Source of the DNA: Pedobacter sp. HDW13
GTDB lineage: Bacteria > Bacteroidota > Bacteroidia > Sphingobacteriales > Sphingobacteriaceae
Length of the DNA: 64,000 nt
Reading direction: 5' to 3'
NCBI RefSeq assembly: GCF_011303555.1
Contig: NZ_CP049868.1
Location: forward strand, 2,108,001-2,172,000
Below, one piece after another: positions 10,862-19,887 of the stretch. The notes under the pieces were generated by a model that was not told the origin of the DNA, did not search any database, and saw only the letters and a list, made by a program, of their open reading frames with translations. How positions within the stretch are numbered: position 1 is the stretch's first letter; every line of letters starts with the position of its first letter. Made by a program: the position numbers and the translations under genes.

Positions 10862-12418
10862 ATGAAAAAAACAATATATCTATTAGCAGCACTGCTGCTG
10901 TTGAGTGTAAACTTTAGCTGTAAAAAGTTCTTAAACGTAGAGCCGCTCAGTAAACTATCGGGCAACAATTACTGGAAAAACGAAGCCGATGTACAAAGCT
11001 ACGATTTGGGCTTGTACCGCTTGTTTAGAGAAGCATCGATGAAAAATGTACTTTTCGAAATCGGCGATACCCGGTGCGGATGGGCAAGGTCTTCTGTCAA
11101 AAATTATCCGGGCCGGATTGATTTTGACTACATGGCCACCAACAACCTTAAAATGGCCATTGCGGCCCGTGCCGACCGTTCATTACCCGGTTACGAAGCC
11201 AATGCCATTAACGAATGGTTTCAGCTAAGATCGAGATATGATCTGATCCAGCAATGGACTCCCTTTTACAAAGTGATCCAGGCGGCTAACATTATGGTAA
11301 AAGAGGTAGCAGAAATGCCAGACAACATCCTTACCTCGGAGAAAAAGAAACAATATATTGCCGAGGCTGTTTTTATGCGCTGCATATCTTATTTCTTCCT
11401 AACCAGGTTATTTGGCGATGTACCCTATTATACCGAAGCCTATAACCAGGAAGCTTTGCCGCGCACCAACATGGTTACGGTTTTTAAAAATTGCCTTGCC
11501 GATTTAGGTGCCGTAAAAAACGATTTGCCCTGGACCTACAGCGATCCCACTTTTAGAGGCATCAGGGCCATGCGTGGTGGAGCCATTGATTTAATGATGC
11601 ACATGAACATGTGGTGTGCCGGTTTTGATGCCGCCAATTCAGCCAGCTATTACGATGCAGTAGACCAACTCGGTAACGAACTGCAGGATATAGGTGTAGA
11701 TCAGCAAAAAGCCTATCGCTTAATCCCGATTGAACAAACTTACCTCATCATGTTTGGTAAATCGCAGGAAGGTCTTTTCGAGGTTCAACTGAGCGATAAT
11801 ACCGGCGAATCGGTTGCCGATGCGAGGTATAAATATTCCTTCTCGGTAGTGCATATTCCTTTCTTCCCCAGCGACAGGCCTTATTCGGAAATGGCTTATA
11901 AAAGCGATTACATGAAAAGGATTTATCCTGAAGATGGTACCGATAAAAGAAAAACAATCTGGTTTGATGAGAATATTTACGACGAAACAGGCTTGTGGCA
12001 GTTCTACAAATTTTTTAACAGGGCAGCACTTGTTCAGTCTCTTGATGATAACCCCATTATTTTCCGTTTGGCCGATGCCATTTTACTGCACGCCGAAGCA
12101 CTGGCCGAACTGGGCAGGGATGGCGAGGCAGCAACCTTGCTCAACGTAATCAGGGCCCGTGCCGGTGCCGATCTCTTTCCGGCAAACCCGGGCGAAGGGA
12201 AAATTAAAGATGCCATCTTTTTAGAAAGAGGGAAGGAACTCATGGGCGAAGGGCACCACTTTTACGATTTGGTACGCACCAGAAGAATTCTCGACCCTAA
12301 GTTTACACCTAACCCACTTTCGTTTTCAGCGTTTCAGGCGGGTGCATGGACCTGGCCAATCGACCCCAGTGCAACCCTTAACAACCCCTACATGACTTTG
12401 AACAATTACTGGCGTTAA
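10862..12418 (+). CDS. SusD/RagB-family nutrient-binding lipoprotein, second copy
   Basis: 518 residues; lipobox Cys20 (VNFSC) followed by KKFLNVEPLSKLSGNNYW, the usual mature N-terminus of SusD proteins. The helical core appears as AVFMRCISYFFLTRLFGDVPYY and the C-terminal signature as DAIFLERGKELMGEGHHFYDLVRTR, ending NNYWR. It begins 11 bases after the second SusC and should cap that transporter as its ligand-binding lid. Its sequence is clearly different from the first SusD, so the two pairs probably bind different ligands or parts of one ligand. Confidence 0.93.
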   Translation: MKKTIYLLAALLLLSVNFSCKKFLNVEPLSKLSGNNYWKNEADVQSYDLGLYRLFREASMKNVLFEIGDTRCGWARSSVKNYPGRIDFDYMATNNLKMAIAARADRSLPGYEANAINEWFQLRSRYDLIQQWTPFYKVIQAANIMVKEVAEMPDNILTSEKKKQYIAEAVFMRCISYFFLTRLFGDVPYYTEAYNQEALPRTNMVTVFKNCLADLGAVKNDLPWTYSDPTFRGIRAMRGGAIDLMMHMNMWCAGFDAANSASYYDAVDQLGNELQDIGVDQQKAYRLIPIEQTYLIMFGKSQEGLFEVQLSDNTGESVADARYKYSFSVVHIPFFPSDRPYSEMAYKSDYMKRIYPEDGTDKRKTIWFDENIYDETGLWQFYKFFNRAALVQSLDDNPIIFRLADAILLHAEALAELGRDGEAATLLNVIRARAGADLFPANPGEGKIKDAIFLERGKELMGEGHHFYDLVRTRRILDPKFTPNPLSFSAFQAGAWTWPIDPSATLNNPYMTLNNYWR

Positions 12419-12440
12419 CCCATTAAAGCACAACTTAAAC

Positions 12441-13184
12441 ATGAATAAGTTTAACAAAAACACACTATTGCTGAGCCTGGTACTTGTACTTACCGGATTA
12501 GCCTTTAGCTGCAAAAAATACGAACACTACATTGATGGGGGCGTAAAAGAAGCCAAATTTGAGGGTACCATTTTGCAGTACCTACAGGCCAAACCCCTGC
12601 ATTTCGATACGCTAACCCAGGTAATTAAACTGGCCGGCATGGAAAGTACTTTTAGCGGCGATAACATTACCTTTTTTGCTCCTACTGATCCAACCATTAA
12701 CCGCGCTATCCGTACACTGAACAAAGAGCTCCGCTCAACCGGTAAAGATACCGTAAACAAACTTTCGGATATTAAACCCGCGGTATGGAAAACAGCACTT
12801 TCGCTTTATGTCTTTAAAGGCACCAACCGTCTTAAAGATTACAGTCAGGTTGATACGCTGGCCCTGAACACCTACAAAGGGCAGGGTTATCTTTCGTACA
12901 ACGGTGCGCCCTTGAACATTGGCGTGGTGTATAACGATGCCGTAACCAATGCTGGTACTGCCAACGAGGTTAGGGTAAAATATGCAGGCTACAGGCAACT
13001 GATGATTTCGTATATCCCCGATCTCTCGCGCCCGCAAGCCTTCTGGATCAACGCACCAGTAGCTTCATCTGATATCAACCCCACAAACGGGATTGTGCAC
13101 GCACTTAAAATGGAAAAGCACTCCTTTGGCTTTAACAGCGCCTATTTTAATTCGATAGCAATAGAAAATGGAATTGGGAATTAA
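12441..13184 (+). CDS. Fasciclin (FAS1)-domain lipoprotein, second copy
   Basis: 247 residues with a lipobox at Cys24 (LAFSC). A single FAS1 domain spans about 38-230: FEGTILQYLQ, then DNITFFAPTDPTINRAI (the H1 motif with the classic FAPTD core) and the closing TNGIVHALK (H2 motif). FAS1 domains act in extracellular adhesion and ligand binding. The protein is anchored by its lipid, probably at the surface with SusC/D. It occupies the same position in the second module as the gene at 5938 does in the first. Confidence 0.85.
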   Translation: MNKFNKNTLLLSLVLVLTGLAFSCKKYEHYIDGGVKEAKFEGTILQYLQAKPLHFDTLTQVIKLAGMESTFSGDNITFFAPTDPTINRAIRTLNKELRSTGKDTVNKLSDIKPAVWKTALSLYVFKGTNRLKDYSQVDTLALNTYKGQGYLSYNGAPLNIGVVYNDAVTNAGTANEVRVKYAGYRQLMISYIPDLSRPQAFWINAPVASSDINPTNGIVHALKMEKHSFGFNSAYFNSIAIENGIGN

Positions 13185-13197
13185 TAAAAACAGCATT

Positions 13198-14802
13198 ATG
13201 TTAAGAAATAAACAAATTTTTAAAAATACCCATCTGGTCTGCCTGCTGCTGCTGGCACTTTCCTTCGCATCATGTAAAAAGGAAAATCCCATTAGCGAAG
13301 ATCCCTATGCAGGAGGTAAAGTAGCGCTGGGTATTAAATTCGCTTCTGATGTAGCCGACACCGAACAGGTAAACGGGGCAACCCAAATTACCTTCGAGGT
13401 AACCGGACTCATACCTTTTAAAGACAAGGTTAAGTTTTACATTAACGATACCGAAGCCAGCATTACCAAAATAACCGACAAAGCCATTACCGTACTTTTT
13501 CCGGCGGGTGCCAGCACAGGCGGAACTACACTGATTGTAGGCGACCAGATCTTTTTTGGCCCGGCTTACCGCGTAGAAGGCAAGGTTGAGATTGATGCCA
13601 CTTTTGCTTCAAATACCAGTTTCGCCAGCATCAGGCAGGTTTTACCCTTAGCCAATGGCAACCTGGTAATGGTGGGTTCCTTTAGCAATTACATGGCTGC
13701 AGCCACGATCAAAAAGCCCATCAACAACATCGTATTAACTGATGCAAACGGTTTTATTACTTCTGGTTTTTCAACAGGTAAAGGTGCAAATGGCCCCATA
13801 TCTTCTATCCTCAGGTTGGCAAGTGGACAGTTTATCGTAGGCGGTACACTCACTACTTACAACAACGTTATCGGCATGAACAGCGTAACCCGCTTAAACA
13901 GTAATGGTTCTGTCGATTCAACGGTAGTAGAAGTAGTAGGTAAAACCTCCGACCATTCTTACGATACCGTAGCCACCTTTAATGGCGGCGTAAATGGTGT
14001 AGTAAACAAAGTTTTCAATTACAACAACAGCATTTATGTGGTAGGCAGCTTTACTAACTATGCCGAATTTTTCTACGAGCGTTCTACACGCGACAATAAA
14101 GTAGTGGGCTATACCAAACTCAACAACTTGTTAAAAATGAACATGAATGGTAAAATGGATTCGAGTTATAATTTTAATGTAGCTACCAATTTGCCTTTGG
14201 TTGCCGGCAATGGCCCCGTTAGTGATGCATTAATGCAAAGCGACGGCAAAATTATCCTCGTGGGTTCATTTACCACCTATCAGGGTTTAAACAGCAACCG
14301 CATTACGCGCATTGGCACCAATGGACTTATAGATCCAACTTACCCTTCGGGCACTGGTGCCGACGATGCCATCAATGCCCTTACCTACAGTGCAACCTCC
14401 GGCAAATACCTGGTTGCTGGTGCATTTAGCAATTATAACGGATTTGCCTCCAAAGGCCTGGTGATGTTAAATACCGATGGCACGGTGGACAAAAGCCTGG
14501 TGCTTAAAACCATTGAAGGCGGGAACATCAGTAAAGCCTTTCAGTTAAAAAGCGGTAAAATACTCGTATTCGGTTCATTTAAAAAGTACGACGGAATTAT
14601 CCGACAAGGCTTTATGGTATTAAACCCCAATGGAAGCCTGGCCGCCGGATACAACAATACCGGTAAATTTCAGGGCATTGTAAACGATGTTTACGAAAGC
14701 ACCGACATTTTTGGTAACCCTACCGCACTTATTGCAGGTACTATTTCTCTTTTCGATAACCAGCAGGTAGCCGGTGCAGTACGCATCTCGTTCAAACCAT
14801 AA
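13198..14802 (+). CDS. DUF5008-like lipoprotein: TIG-like domain plus delta-60-type repeats
   Basis: About 534 residues. ATG 13198 was chosen over the longer 13168 ORF because it clears the fasciclin gene and gives a normal lipoprotein signal (Cys26, SFASC). Residues about 35-120 form an IPT/TIG-like beta sandwich (VTGLIPFKDKVKFYI, ITVLFPAGAS). The rest holds about six repeats of delta-60/DUF5122 type, with cores such as GNLVMVGSFSNY, GQFIVGGTLTTY, GKIILVGSFTTY, GKYLVAGAFSNY and GKILVFGSFKKY, predicted to form a beta-propeller. It probably binds a surface ligand for the SusC/D pair. The DUF5008 name is from memory; the repeats are visible directly. Confidence 0.7.
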   Translation: MLRNKQIFKNTHLVCLLLLALSFASCKKENPISEDPYAGGKVALGIKFASDVADTEQVNGATQITFEVTGLIPFKDKVKFYINDTEASITKITDKAITVLFPAGASTGGTTLIVGDQIFFGPAYRVEGKVEIDATFASNTSFASIRQVLPLANGNLVMVGSFSNYMAAATIKKPINNIVLTDANGFITSGFSTGKGANGPISSILRLASGQFIVGGTLTTYNNVIGMNSVTRLNSNGSVDSTVVEVVGKTSDHSYDTVATFNGGVNGVVNKVFNYNNSIYVVGSFTNYAEFFYERSTRDNKVVGYTKLNNLLKMNMNGKMDSSYNFNVATNLPLVAGNGPVSDALMQSDGKIILVGSFTTYQGLNSNRITRIGTNGLIDPTYPSGTGADDAINALTYSATSGKYLVAGAFSNYNGFASKGLVMLNTDGTVDKSLVLKTIEGGNISKAFQLKSGKILVFGSFKKYDGIIRQGFMVLNPNGSLAAGYNNTGKFQGIVNDVYESTDIFGNPTALIAGTISLFDNQQVAGAVRISFKP

Positions 14803-14828
14803 TCACGTTGTTAACCAAATAGCTTACA

Positions 14829-16556
14829 ATGAAAAATAAAATAAAAAAGCCGGCATTTAGCTACCCACTGGCAGCCCTTTTAATAGTGGCCTTAGTGGCA
14901 GTTTTTTCTTGCAATAAAGAACTGGCCGATAAAAAAGACTTCTCTAACAATACCGGCGGCGAGGTAGCGGATGCCCAAAAGCAAAAAGTATTGTACATAA
15001 TTGTTGATGGTGCACGTGGCGAATCTATTTTCAAATCGCCTACGCCCAACCTCTCGCGCATGATTAAGACTGGCATGTTTACCATCAATTCCGTATCGGA
15101 TGAAAATGGCTTAAATTCCACTTCATGGGCAGATATGCTTACGGGCTATGATAAAACCAAGCATAAGGTGATTAGCGAAGATTTTGCGAACAACAAACTC
15201 ACTGATTACCCTATGTTTTTTAAACGTGTTAAAGATAACACTGCGTTAAGAACAGCTGCATTTAGCATTTCGCAAAGCTTAAGCAGTAAGCTCATTAGCA
15301 ATGCCGATGTAAACAGCACTTTTGCTACCGATGAGGCCGTAAAAACAGCCACCTTAACCGAGCTGGCCAATAACGATGCCGCAGTGGTACTGGCCGAGTT
15401 TCAGGGTGTAGATAAAGCCGGTGCACAATATGGCTACGATGCCAGCGTGCCTCAGTATGCCGCAGCCATCACCAATATTGACACCTATATTGGTGAGCTA
15501 AATAATGCCATTAAGGCCCGCGCCAGTTTTAGCAAAGAAAACTGGCTTATTGTTATTGCCTCCAACAAAGGCGGAAATTATCCGGTTATTCCTGCTTTAA
15601 TGGATCAAACCCTGTACAGTAAGCCCTTGTTAAACAGCTTTGTGATTCTGTATAATCCTATTTTCAAATCGACCATTTACAACAAACCTACCAACCTAAA
15701 TTCCCTTCCCTATTATGGAAGTTATGGTAAACTAAGTGGCGATACGCTTGCCAGCGTTGATGCAGTCAAATCGAACGCATACAATTTTGGTACCACCGGA
15801 GAATATACTGTAGAATTTAAGTTAAAAGTGCAGGCTTTCGGCACACTCAATGCACCCATTTTCTTTAAAACATCGAGCCCTGCCAACGCTACTACCGGCT
15901 GGTGGATTATCCACAACGGATCGAACGGTACCTGGCGCCTGGGTGGTCTGGCTTCGGCAGCAATAGCTACCCCTACAACCAAAGCTATGGAAGTTAATAC
16001 CTGGTACAATATTGGGTTTAAGGTCTATTTCGTGGGTACAGTCAGGTATGTGCAGCTCTACCAGGATGGCGATCCGGTTGGGCCAGCTACAGTAATAACC
16101 GGTAGAAATGCGAACAACAGCGAGCCTTTAGTGGCAGGCTACCGTTCTGGTTATGGTAATAGTGCAACACAGTTTATAACCGACGTCAGGATTTTTAATG
16201 CGGCTGTTCCCGATGCTATCATTAAAGATTTTGCCTGTCAGGTAGATTTAGATAGCCGACATCCAAACTATAATAACCTAATCGGTTATTGGCCATCCCT
16301 AAATGGTGCCGGCACTTTAGTAAAAGATTACAGTAAATCGAAAAACGATTTTGTTTTTCAGAAAAGCCCGCAGTGGATAAACTTCGAAGATTACGACAGT
16401 AAATTTTGCATCAAACCAACCCCCGAACTTTATCAAAAAGTTCCAAGGGGTATTGATATACCGAGGTTTATTCTGGGTTGGCTAAACATCAATGCAACTG
16501 GCTTTAACCTCGATGGGAAAGTTTGGACGCCTATTTACAATAATATTTTAAAATAA
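14829..16556 (+). CDS. Alkaline-phosphatase-fold/LamG lipoprotein (DUF4983-like), probable pseudoenzyme
   Basis: 575 residues; lipobox Cys28 (AVFSC). Residues about 50-290 have the alkaline phosphatase/phosphodiesterase fold: YIIVDGARGES with Asp60, then the nucleophile loop ending MLTG and IDTYIGEL. About 300-480 is a LamG/concanavalin-like lectin domain (YTVEFKLKV, WYNIGFKVYF, VRIFNAAV), then a C-terminal tail resembling DUF4983 (GWLNINATGFNLDGK). Key positions are replaced. The residue aligned with the nucleophile is Asn96, the DxxxH ligand pair reads DKAGA (His lost, residues 195-199), and the late Asp-His pair reads Asn246-Lys247. I infer a non-catalytic carbohydrate-binding protein. It precedes the M60 peptidase by 8 bases and has a paralogue at 18047. 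Confidence 0.75.
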   Translation: MKNKIKKPAFSYPLAALLIVALVAVFSCNKELADKKDFSNNTGGEVADAQKQKVLYIIVDGARGESIFKSPTPNLSRMIKTGMFTINSVSDENGLNSTSWADMLTGYDKTKHKVISEDFANNKLTDYPMFFKRVKDNTALRTAAFSISQSLSSKLISNADVNSTFATDEAVKTATLTELANNDAAVVLAEFQGVDKAGAQYGYDASVPQYAAAITNIDTYIGELNNAIKARASFSKENWLIVIASNKGGNYPVIPALMDQTLYSKPLLNSFVILYNPIFKSTIYNKPTNLNSLPYYGSYGKLSGDTLASVDAVKSNAYNFGTTGEYTVEFKLKVQAFGTLNAPIFFKTSSPANATTGWWIIHNGSNGTWRLGGLASAAIATPTTKAMEVNTWYNIGFKVYFVGTVRYVQLYQDGDPVGPATVITGRNANNSEPLVAGYRSGYGNSATQFITDVRIFNAAVPDAIIKDFACQVDLDSRHPNYNNLIGYWPSLNGAGTLVKDYSKSKNDFVFQKSPQWINFEDYDSKFCIKPTPELYQKVPRGIDIPRFILGWLNINATGFNLDGKVWTPIYNNILK

Positions 16557-16564
16557 CCAAGGCC

Positions 16565-18016
16565 ATGAAAAGTAAACATATAACAGTTTTAACTTCTGCT
16601 TGTGCTGCGCTTTTGCTGCTTACACAGGCCTGCAAAAAAGATTACGGCTACGCTTTCGAAGATGGCTATAGTAAAACAGAGGTAATAGATACCTTTGGCA
16701 ATCAGGAACTCGATACTTCCAAATACAAGATAGACCGCTCGCAGTTTAATCTGGCCAGGGTTTTCCCGGGTTTGGTATCCATTACCGAGCTGCGGCTAAA
16801 AAACACCAAAGTAACACTCGATTTCGATTTTGTATACGCAAACAATGCCAATTTAAGAATTTCAGTACCGCCGCAAGGCTGGTTTAGCACGGGGATGTAC
16901 GCTCCCGCTGGCGAGCTGATTCAGGTCGATGTTCCTTCCGGAGAATATGGTATGACTGCGCAGATTGGTGCCTGGGATGATGACCTGACCAGCCTGCAAA
17001 CCAAACTCAGGGCACCGGTTATTTACAGCCGCCATACCCTGGCACCGGGCAAAAACCTTATCCGTAACCTGTATGGTGGTCAGGTTTACATTATCCCACC
17101 AAGGGCACTGGGCCGCAAGGTAGAATTCACTTTTACCGGAACGGTTAAATCGCCCGATTTTGTACTGGGCCAAACTACCGATGAGGAATGGAAGGCCATG
17201 ATTGCCAAAACTACCGTGCCCTTTTTCGAGCTGCGTGGCAAGCGGATCATTTTTACTTTACCGCTATCGCGTTTAGCCAAATTCCCGATTGCCAGCCCAA
17301 CCGCTTTAATGCAAACCTGGGATGAGCAGATTCTGCACTGCTACTGGGAATGGTATGGCTTATCAGAAAATGCCGCCGATGCCCGCGACTTAAACCCAAT
17401 GTTGCCATGGCGCATTGTACACGATATTCAACCATCAGTGGGTGCACAACATAGCGGCTACCCGGTAGTAGCGATGGCCAACGACAACTATTTTCAGCAG
17501 GCGGTAACCCTGAGTGGCGTTATTGGCCAAAACTGGGGTACTTACCACGAGCTTGGGCACAATATGCAGATGAACAATACCTGGAACTTTGATGGCAATG
17601 GAGAAGTATCAAACAACATTTTCTCGCTCAAAGTAACCAAATACCATGGCTACAAACACAGCAATTACAAGCGGTTAATGACTGCTGCGCTGGCTTTTGT
17701 GAGTCCTACCGGCACCAAATCTTACGCCAATGCATCAGAAGATGCCAAATTGGGCATGTTTATCCAGTTAATGGAGCGCTACGGTTTTGAGTTTATTACC
17801 TACTTAACCACCGAAGCACGCCATGCCCGGTTTACCTCATCGAGCAACCAGGATAAGATCGATTTCTTTTACGAACGTTTATCCGAATTTACCAAAACCG
17901 ATATGGAGCCTTTTTTAACCAAATGGGGCATTACGGTAAGTGCCGTTTCCAAAGCTAAAATTTTAGCCAAATATCCCTTGTTAACAGAGGCGGTTTGGTT
18001 ATCAGATCCAAGTTAA
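16565..18016 (+). CDS. M60-family (enhancin-like) zinc metallopeptidase lipoprotein
   Basis: 483 residues; lipobox Cys23 (LTQAC). The zinc site HELGH is at residues 328-332 with the third ligand Glu347 in NGEVSNN, which fits the M60 gluzincin pattern HExxHx(8,28)E. Known M60 (PF13402) peptidases cleave heavily O-glycosylated proteins such as mucins, recognising the glycan next to the cut. The N-terminal 200 residues are beta-rich and may position substrate. It is the only clear hydrolase in the large operon, lying between two lectin-bearing phosphatase-fold proteins, so the operon may target glycoproteins or glycopeptides. Location is predicted to be the outer membrane, facing out or the periplasm. 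Confidence 0.9.
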   Translation: MKSKHITVLTSACAALLLLTQACKKDYGYAFEDGYSKTEVIDTFGNQELDTSKYKIDRSQFNLARVFPGLVSITELRLKNTKVTLDFDFVYANNANLRISVPPQGWFSTGMYAPAGELIQVDVPSGEYGMTAQIGAWDDDLTSLQTKLRAPVIYSRHTLAPGKNLIRNLYGGQVYIIPPRALGRKVEFTFTGTVKSPDFVLGQTTDEEWKAMIAKTTVPFFELRGKRIIFTLPLSRLAKFPIASPTALMQTWDEQILHCYWEWYGLSENAADARDLNPMLPWRIVHDIQPSVGAQHSGYPVVAMANDNYFQQAVTLSGVIGQNWGTYHELGHNMQMNNTWNFDGNGEVSNNIFSLKVTKYHGYKHSNYKRLMTAALAFVSPTGTKSYANASEDAKLGMFIQLMERYGFEFITYLTTEARHARFTSSSNQDKIDFFYERLSEFTKTDMEPFLTKWGITVSAVSKAKILAKYPLLTEAVWLSDPS

Positions 18017-18046
18017 TTCATCCAAAAAACATAAAATAAACCAACA

Positions 18047-19786
18047 ATGAAGAATTATCCGTTTAGTTTAAAAAAATACAGTACGCTTGCTATTCTGCTG
18101 CTGTGTGCCGTTATTTTTGGTTGTAAAAAATATTACGATCCACCGGCCGTTTTCGAGAAACAGGAAATTGTTTCGGTAAAGAAAAGAAAGGTTTTGCTAA
18201 TTGGTATCGATGGCACAACCGGCGAAGACATGAAAAAAATTATGCCGCCTGTTATCGCTTCCATACTACCCAACAGTAAGTATTCGTGGCAGAGCAGGAG
18301 CGATGCACCTGTGAGCGATGCAGGTACCTGGAAAAATATCATGACAGGTATTGCCACCATCCACAAAATACAGGACAGCACTTTTATCGTACCCGAAAGT
18401 GCCAGCGAACACGATGCTGTTGTAGAATATCCATCGTTAATTGAACGCTTGCAGGCCACCCCAAAAATGCGTTATTCGGTAGCCATTTCACCATGGAAAA
18501 CCCTGGTAGATCGTTTGCTGCTTTATGCCGATGAGCCAATTGCTGTAAACAACGATGCTGCCGCAGCCGATACCGCCGTGAAGAAAATTGGCATCAACAA
18601 AGCCGATTTGATTGTGGTAAATTTTAACCAGGTAAACCAGGCCGGATTGAAATACGGTTACTCGGCCGATGTGCCCGAATATAAAGCTGCCGTAACACAG
18701 GTTGATACCTATATTGGCAAATTACTGGAAGCTGTTAAAGCCCGTAAAACCTATAACAATGAAGAGTGGCTGGTGGTTATTACTTCTAACCACGGCGGCT
18801 ATAACAAAGGCTTTACCAGCCAAACCGAACGCGAGCGCAACTCGTTTAACATTTATTATCACCCCGCTTTTAAGAAAGTAGAAATTGATAATGTGCCTTT
18901 AACCGATGGCTTTTTATTTCCGGCGGCTAAAGCCGTTACAGACGTAAAAGCAGTACTGGCTTCTGCCAATGCAGCGCTTTACGATATAGGAACTACGGGC
19001 GATAAAACCATGCAGCTAAAAGTGCAAGTAAAATCAACAGGTGGTGCAAATGCCCATGCGGTAATCCTGTCTAAATTAAATACTTCTTATGGCACGGTAA
19101 ATGGCTGGGAATTTATGGTAGAACTGAGTGCAACAGCAACTCGTAGATTCAGGGTAGTAATGGGTTATAACAGTTCTACACTAATTTATGTATATGCACC
19201 CGCTAATTTCGATCTCAATAAGTGGTATGCCGTTACGTTAAAAATTTATACAGATGCCGGCAAAAGAATGGCGGTCCTTTATGTAGATGGGGTACCTGGA
19301 GCCGCGGTAGATATTACCGGCCGTAATATTGGTACAGTACCTTATGATTTGATTCTAGGTAACATTAACTCGGCTGTAAGCACCTCTTCTTATGCCGTAA
19401 ACGATATTGCCATTTACAATAAAGCGCTTTCAGATGATGAAATTAAAAACTTTACCTGCAGTGATGGGATAAAAACCACCGATGCCAGCTATGCAAGTTT
19501 AATTGGCTATTGGCCATGTAAACAGGTAAATGGCACCAAATTGCTCAATCAGACTCCTGCAGCTGTAGGCAAAGACCTGATTTTAGGAGGCAACGGCGGC
19601 TCATGGACAGCCTTCGAGAAATCAATCTGTAATGCAACTGCTCCATCAGGCAATACCATTATGGCAGTGTCCAATTCAGATATCGCTTCGCAGATTATCT
19701 ATTGGTTTGGGGTAAACATAAACGACTCCTGGAAACTGAACGGAAAATCGTGGTTGAAACTGTATGAGGTAGAGTTTTATAAATAA
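18047..19786 (+). CDS. Alkaline-phosphatase-fold/LamG lipoprotein (DUF4983-like), second copy, probable pseudoenzyme
   Basis: 579 residues, paralogous over its full length to the protein at 14829. Lipobox Cys26 (VIFGC); phosphatase-fold domain about 47-290 (LLIGIDGTTGED with Asp55; VDTYIGKL); LamG-like domain about 300-490 (WYAVTLKIY, NDIAIYNKALSDDEI); C-terminal tail WFGVNINDSWKLNGKSW. The nucleophile position is Asp91 in DAGTWKNIMTG. The DxxxH metal pair reads NQAGL (197-201), so both ligands are lost. The late pair is Asn248-His249, closer to the canonical Asp-His than in its paralogue. Likely non-catalytic. A hairpin after its stop may end the main operon. Confidence 0.75.
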   Translation: MKNYPFSLKKYSTLAILLLCAVIFGCKKYYDPPAVFEKQEIVSVKKRKVLLIGIDGTTGEDMKKIMPPVIASILPNSKYSWQSRSDAPVSDAGTWKNIMTGIATIHKIQDSTFIVPESASEHDAVVEYPSLIERLQATPKMRYSVAISPWKTLVDRLLLYADEPIAVNNDAAAADTAVKKIGINKADLIVVNFNQVNQAGLKYGYSADVPEYKAAVTQVDTYIGKLLEAVKARKTYNNEEWLVVITSNHGGYNKGFTSQTERERNSFNIYYHPAFKKVEIDNVPLTDGFLFPAAKAVTDVKAVLASANAALYDIGTTGDKTMQLKVQVKSTGGANAHAVILSKLNTSYGTVNGWEFMVELSATATRRFRVVMGYNSSTLIYVYAPANFDLNKWYAVTLKIYTDAGKRMAVLYVDGVPGAAVDITGRNIGTVPYDLILGNINSAVSTSSYAVNDIAIYNKALSDDEIKNFTCSDGIKTTDASYASLIGYWPCKQVNGTKLLNQTPAAVGKDLILGGNGGSWTAFEKSICNATAPSGNTIMAVSNSDIASQIIYWFGVNINDSWKLNGKSWLKLYEVEFYK

Positions 19787-19830
19787 TAGCGCGAACAACG
19801 ATTAGAAATAGATTTCAAATCAAAAACTAA

Positions 19831-19870
19831 GTGGTGAATCGTCCCTTCTTTGGGTAAACCGGTTCACCAC
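19831..19870 (+). terminator. Hairpin after the phosphatase-fold gene
   Basis: Perfect 8-bp stem GTGGTGAA/TTCACCAC around a 24-base loop, in the 101-base gap before the NHL lipoprotein gene. No T tract follows, so this may be a processing or partial termination site rather than a strong terminator. Confidence 0.4.
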
Positions 19871-19887
19871 TACTAAAAAATATATAG

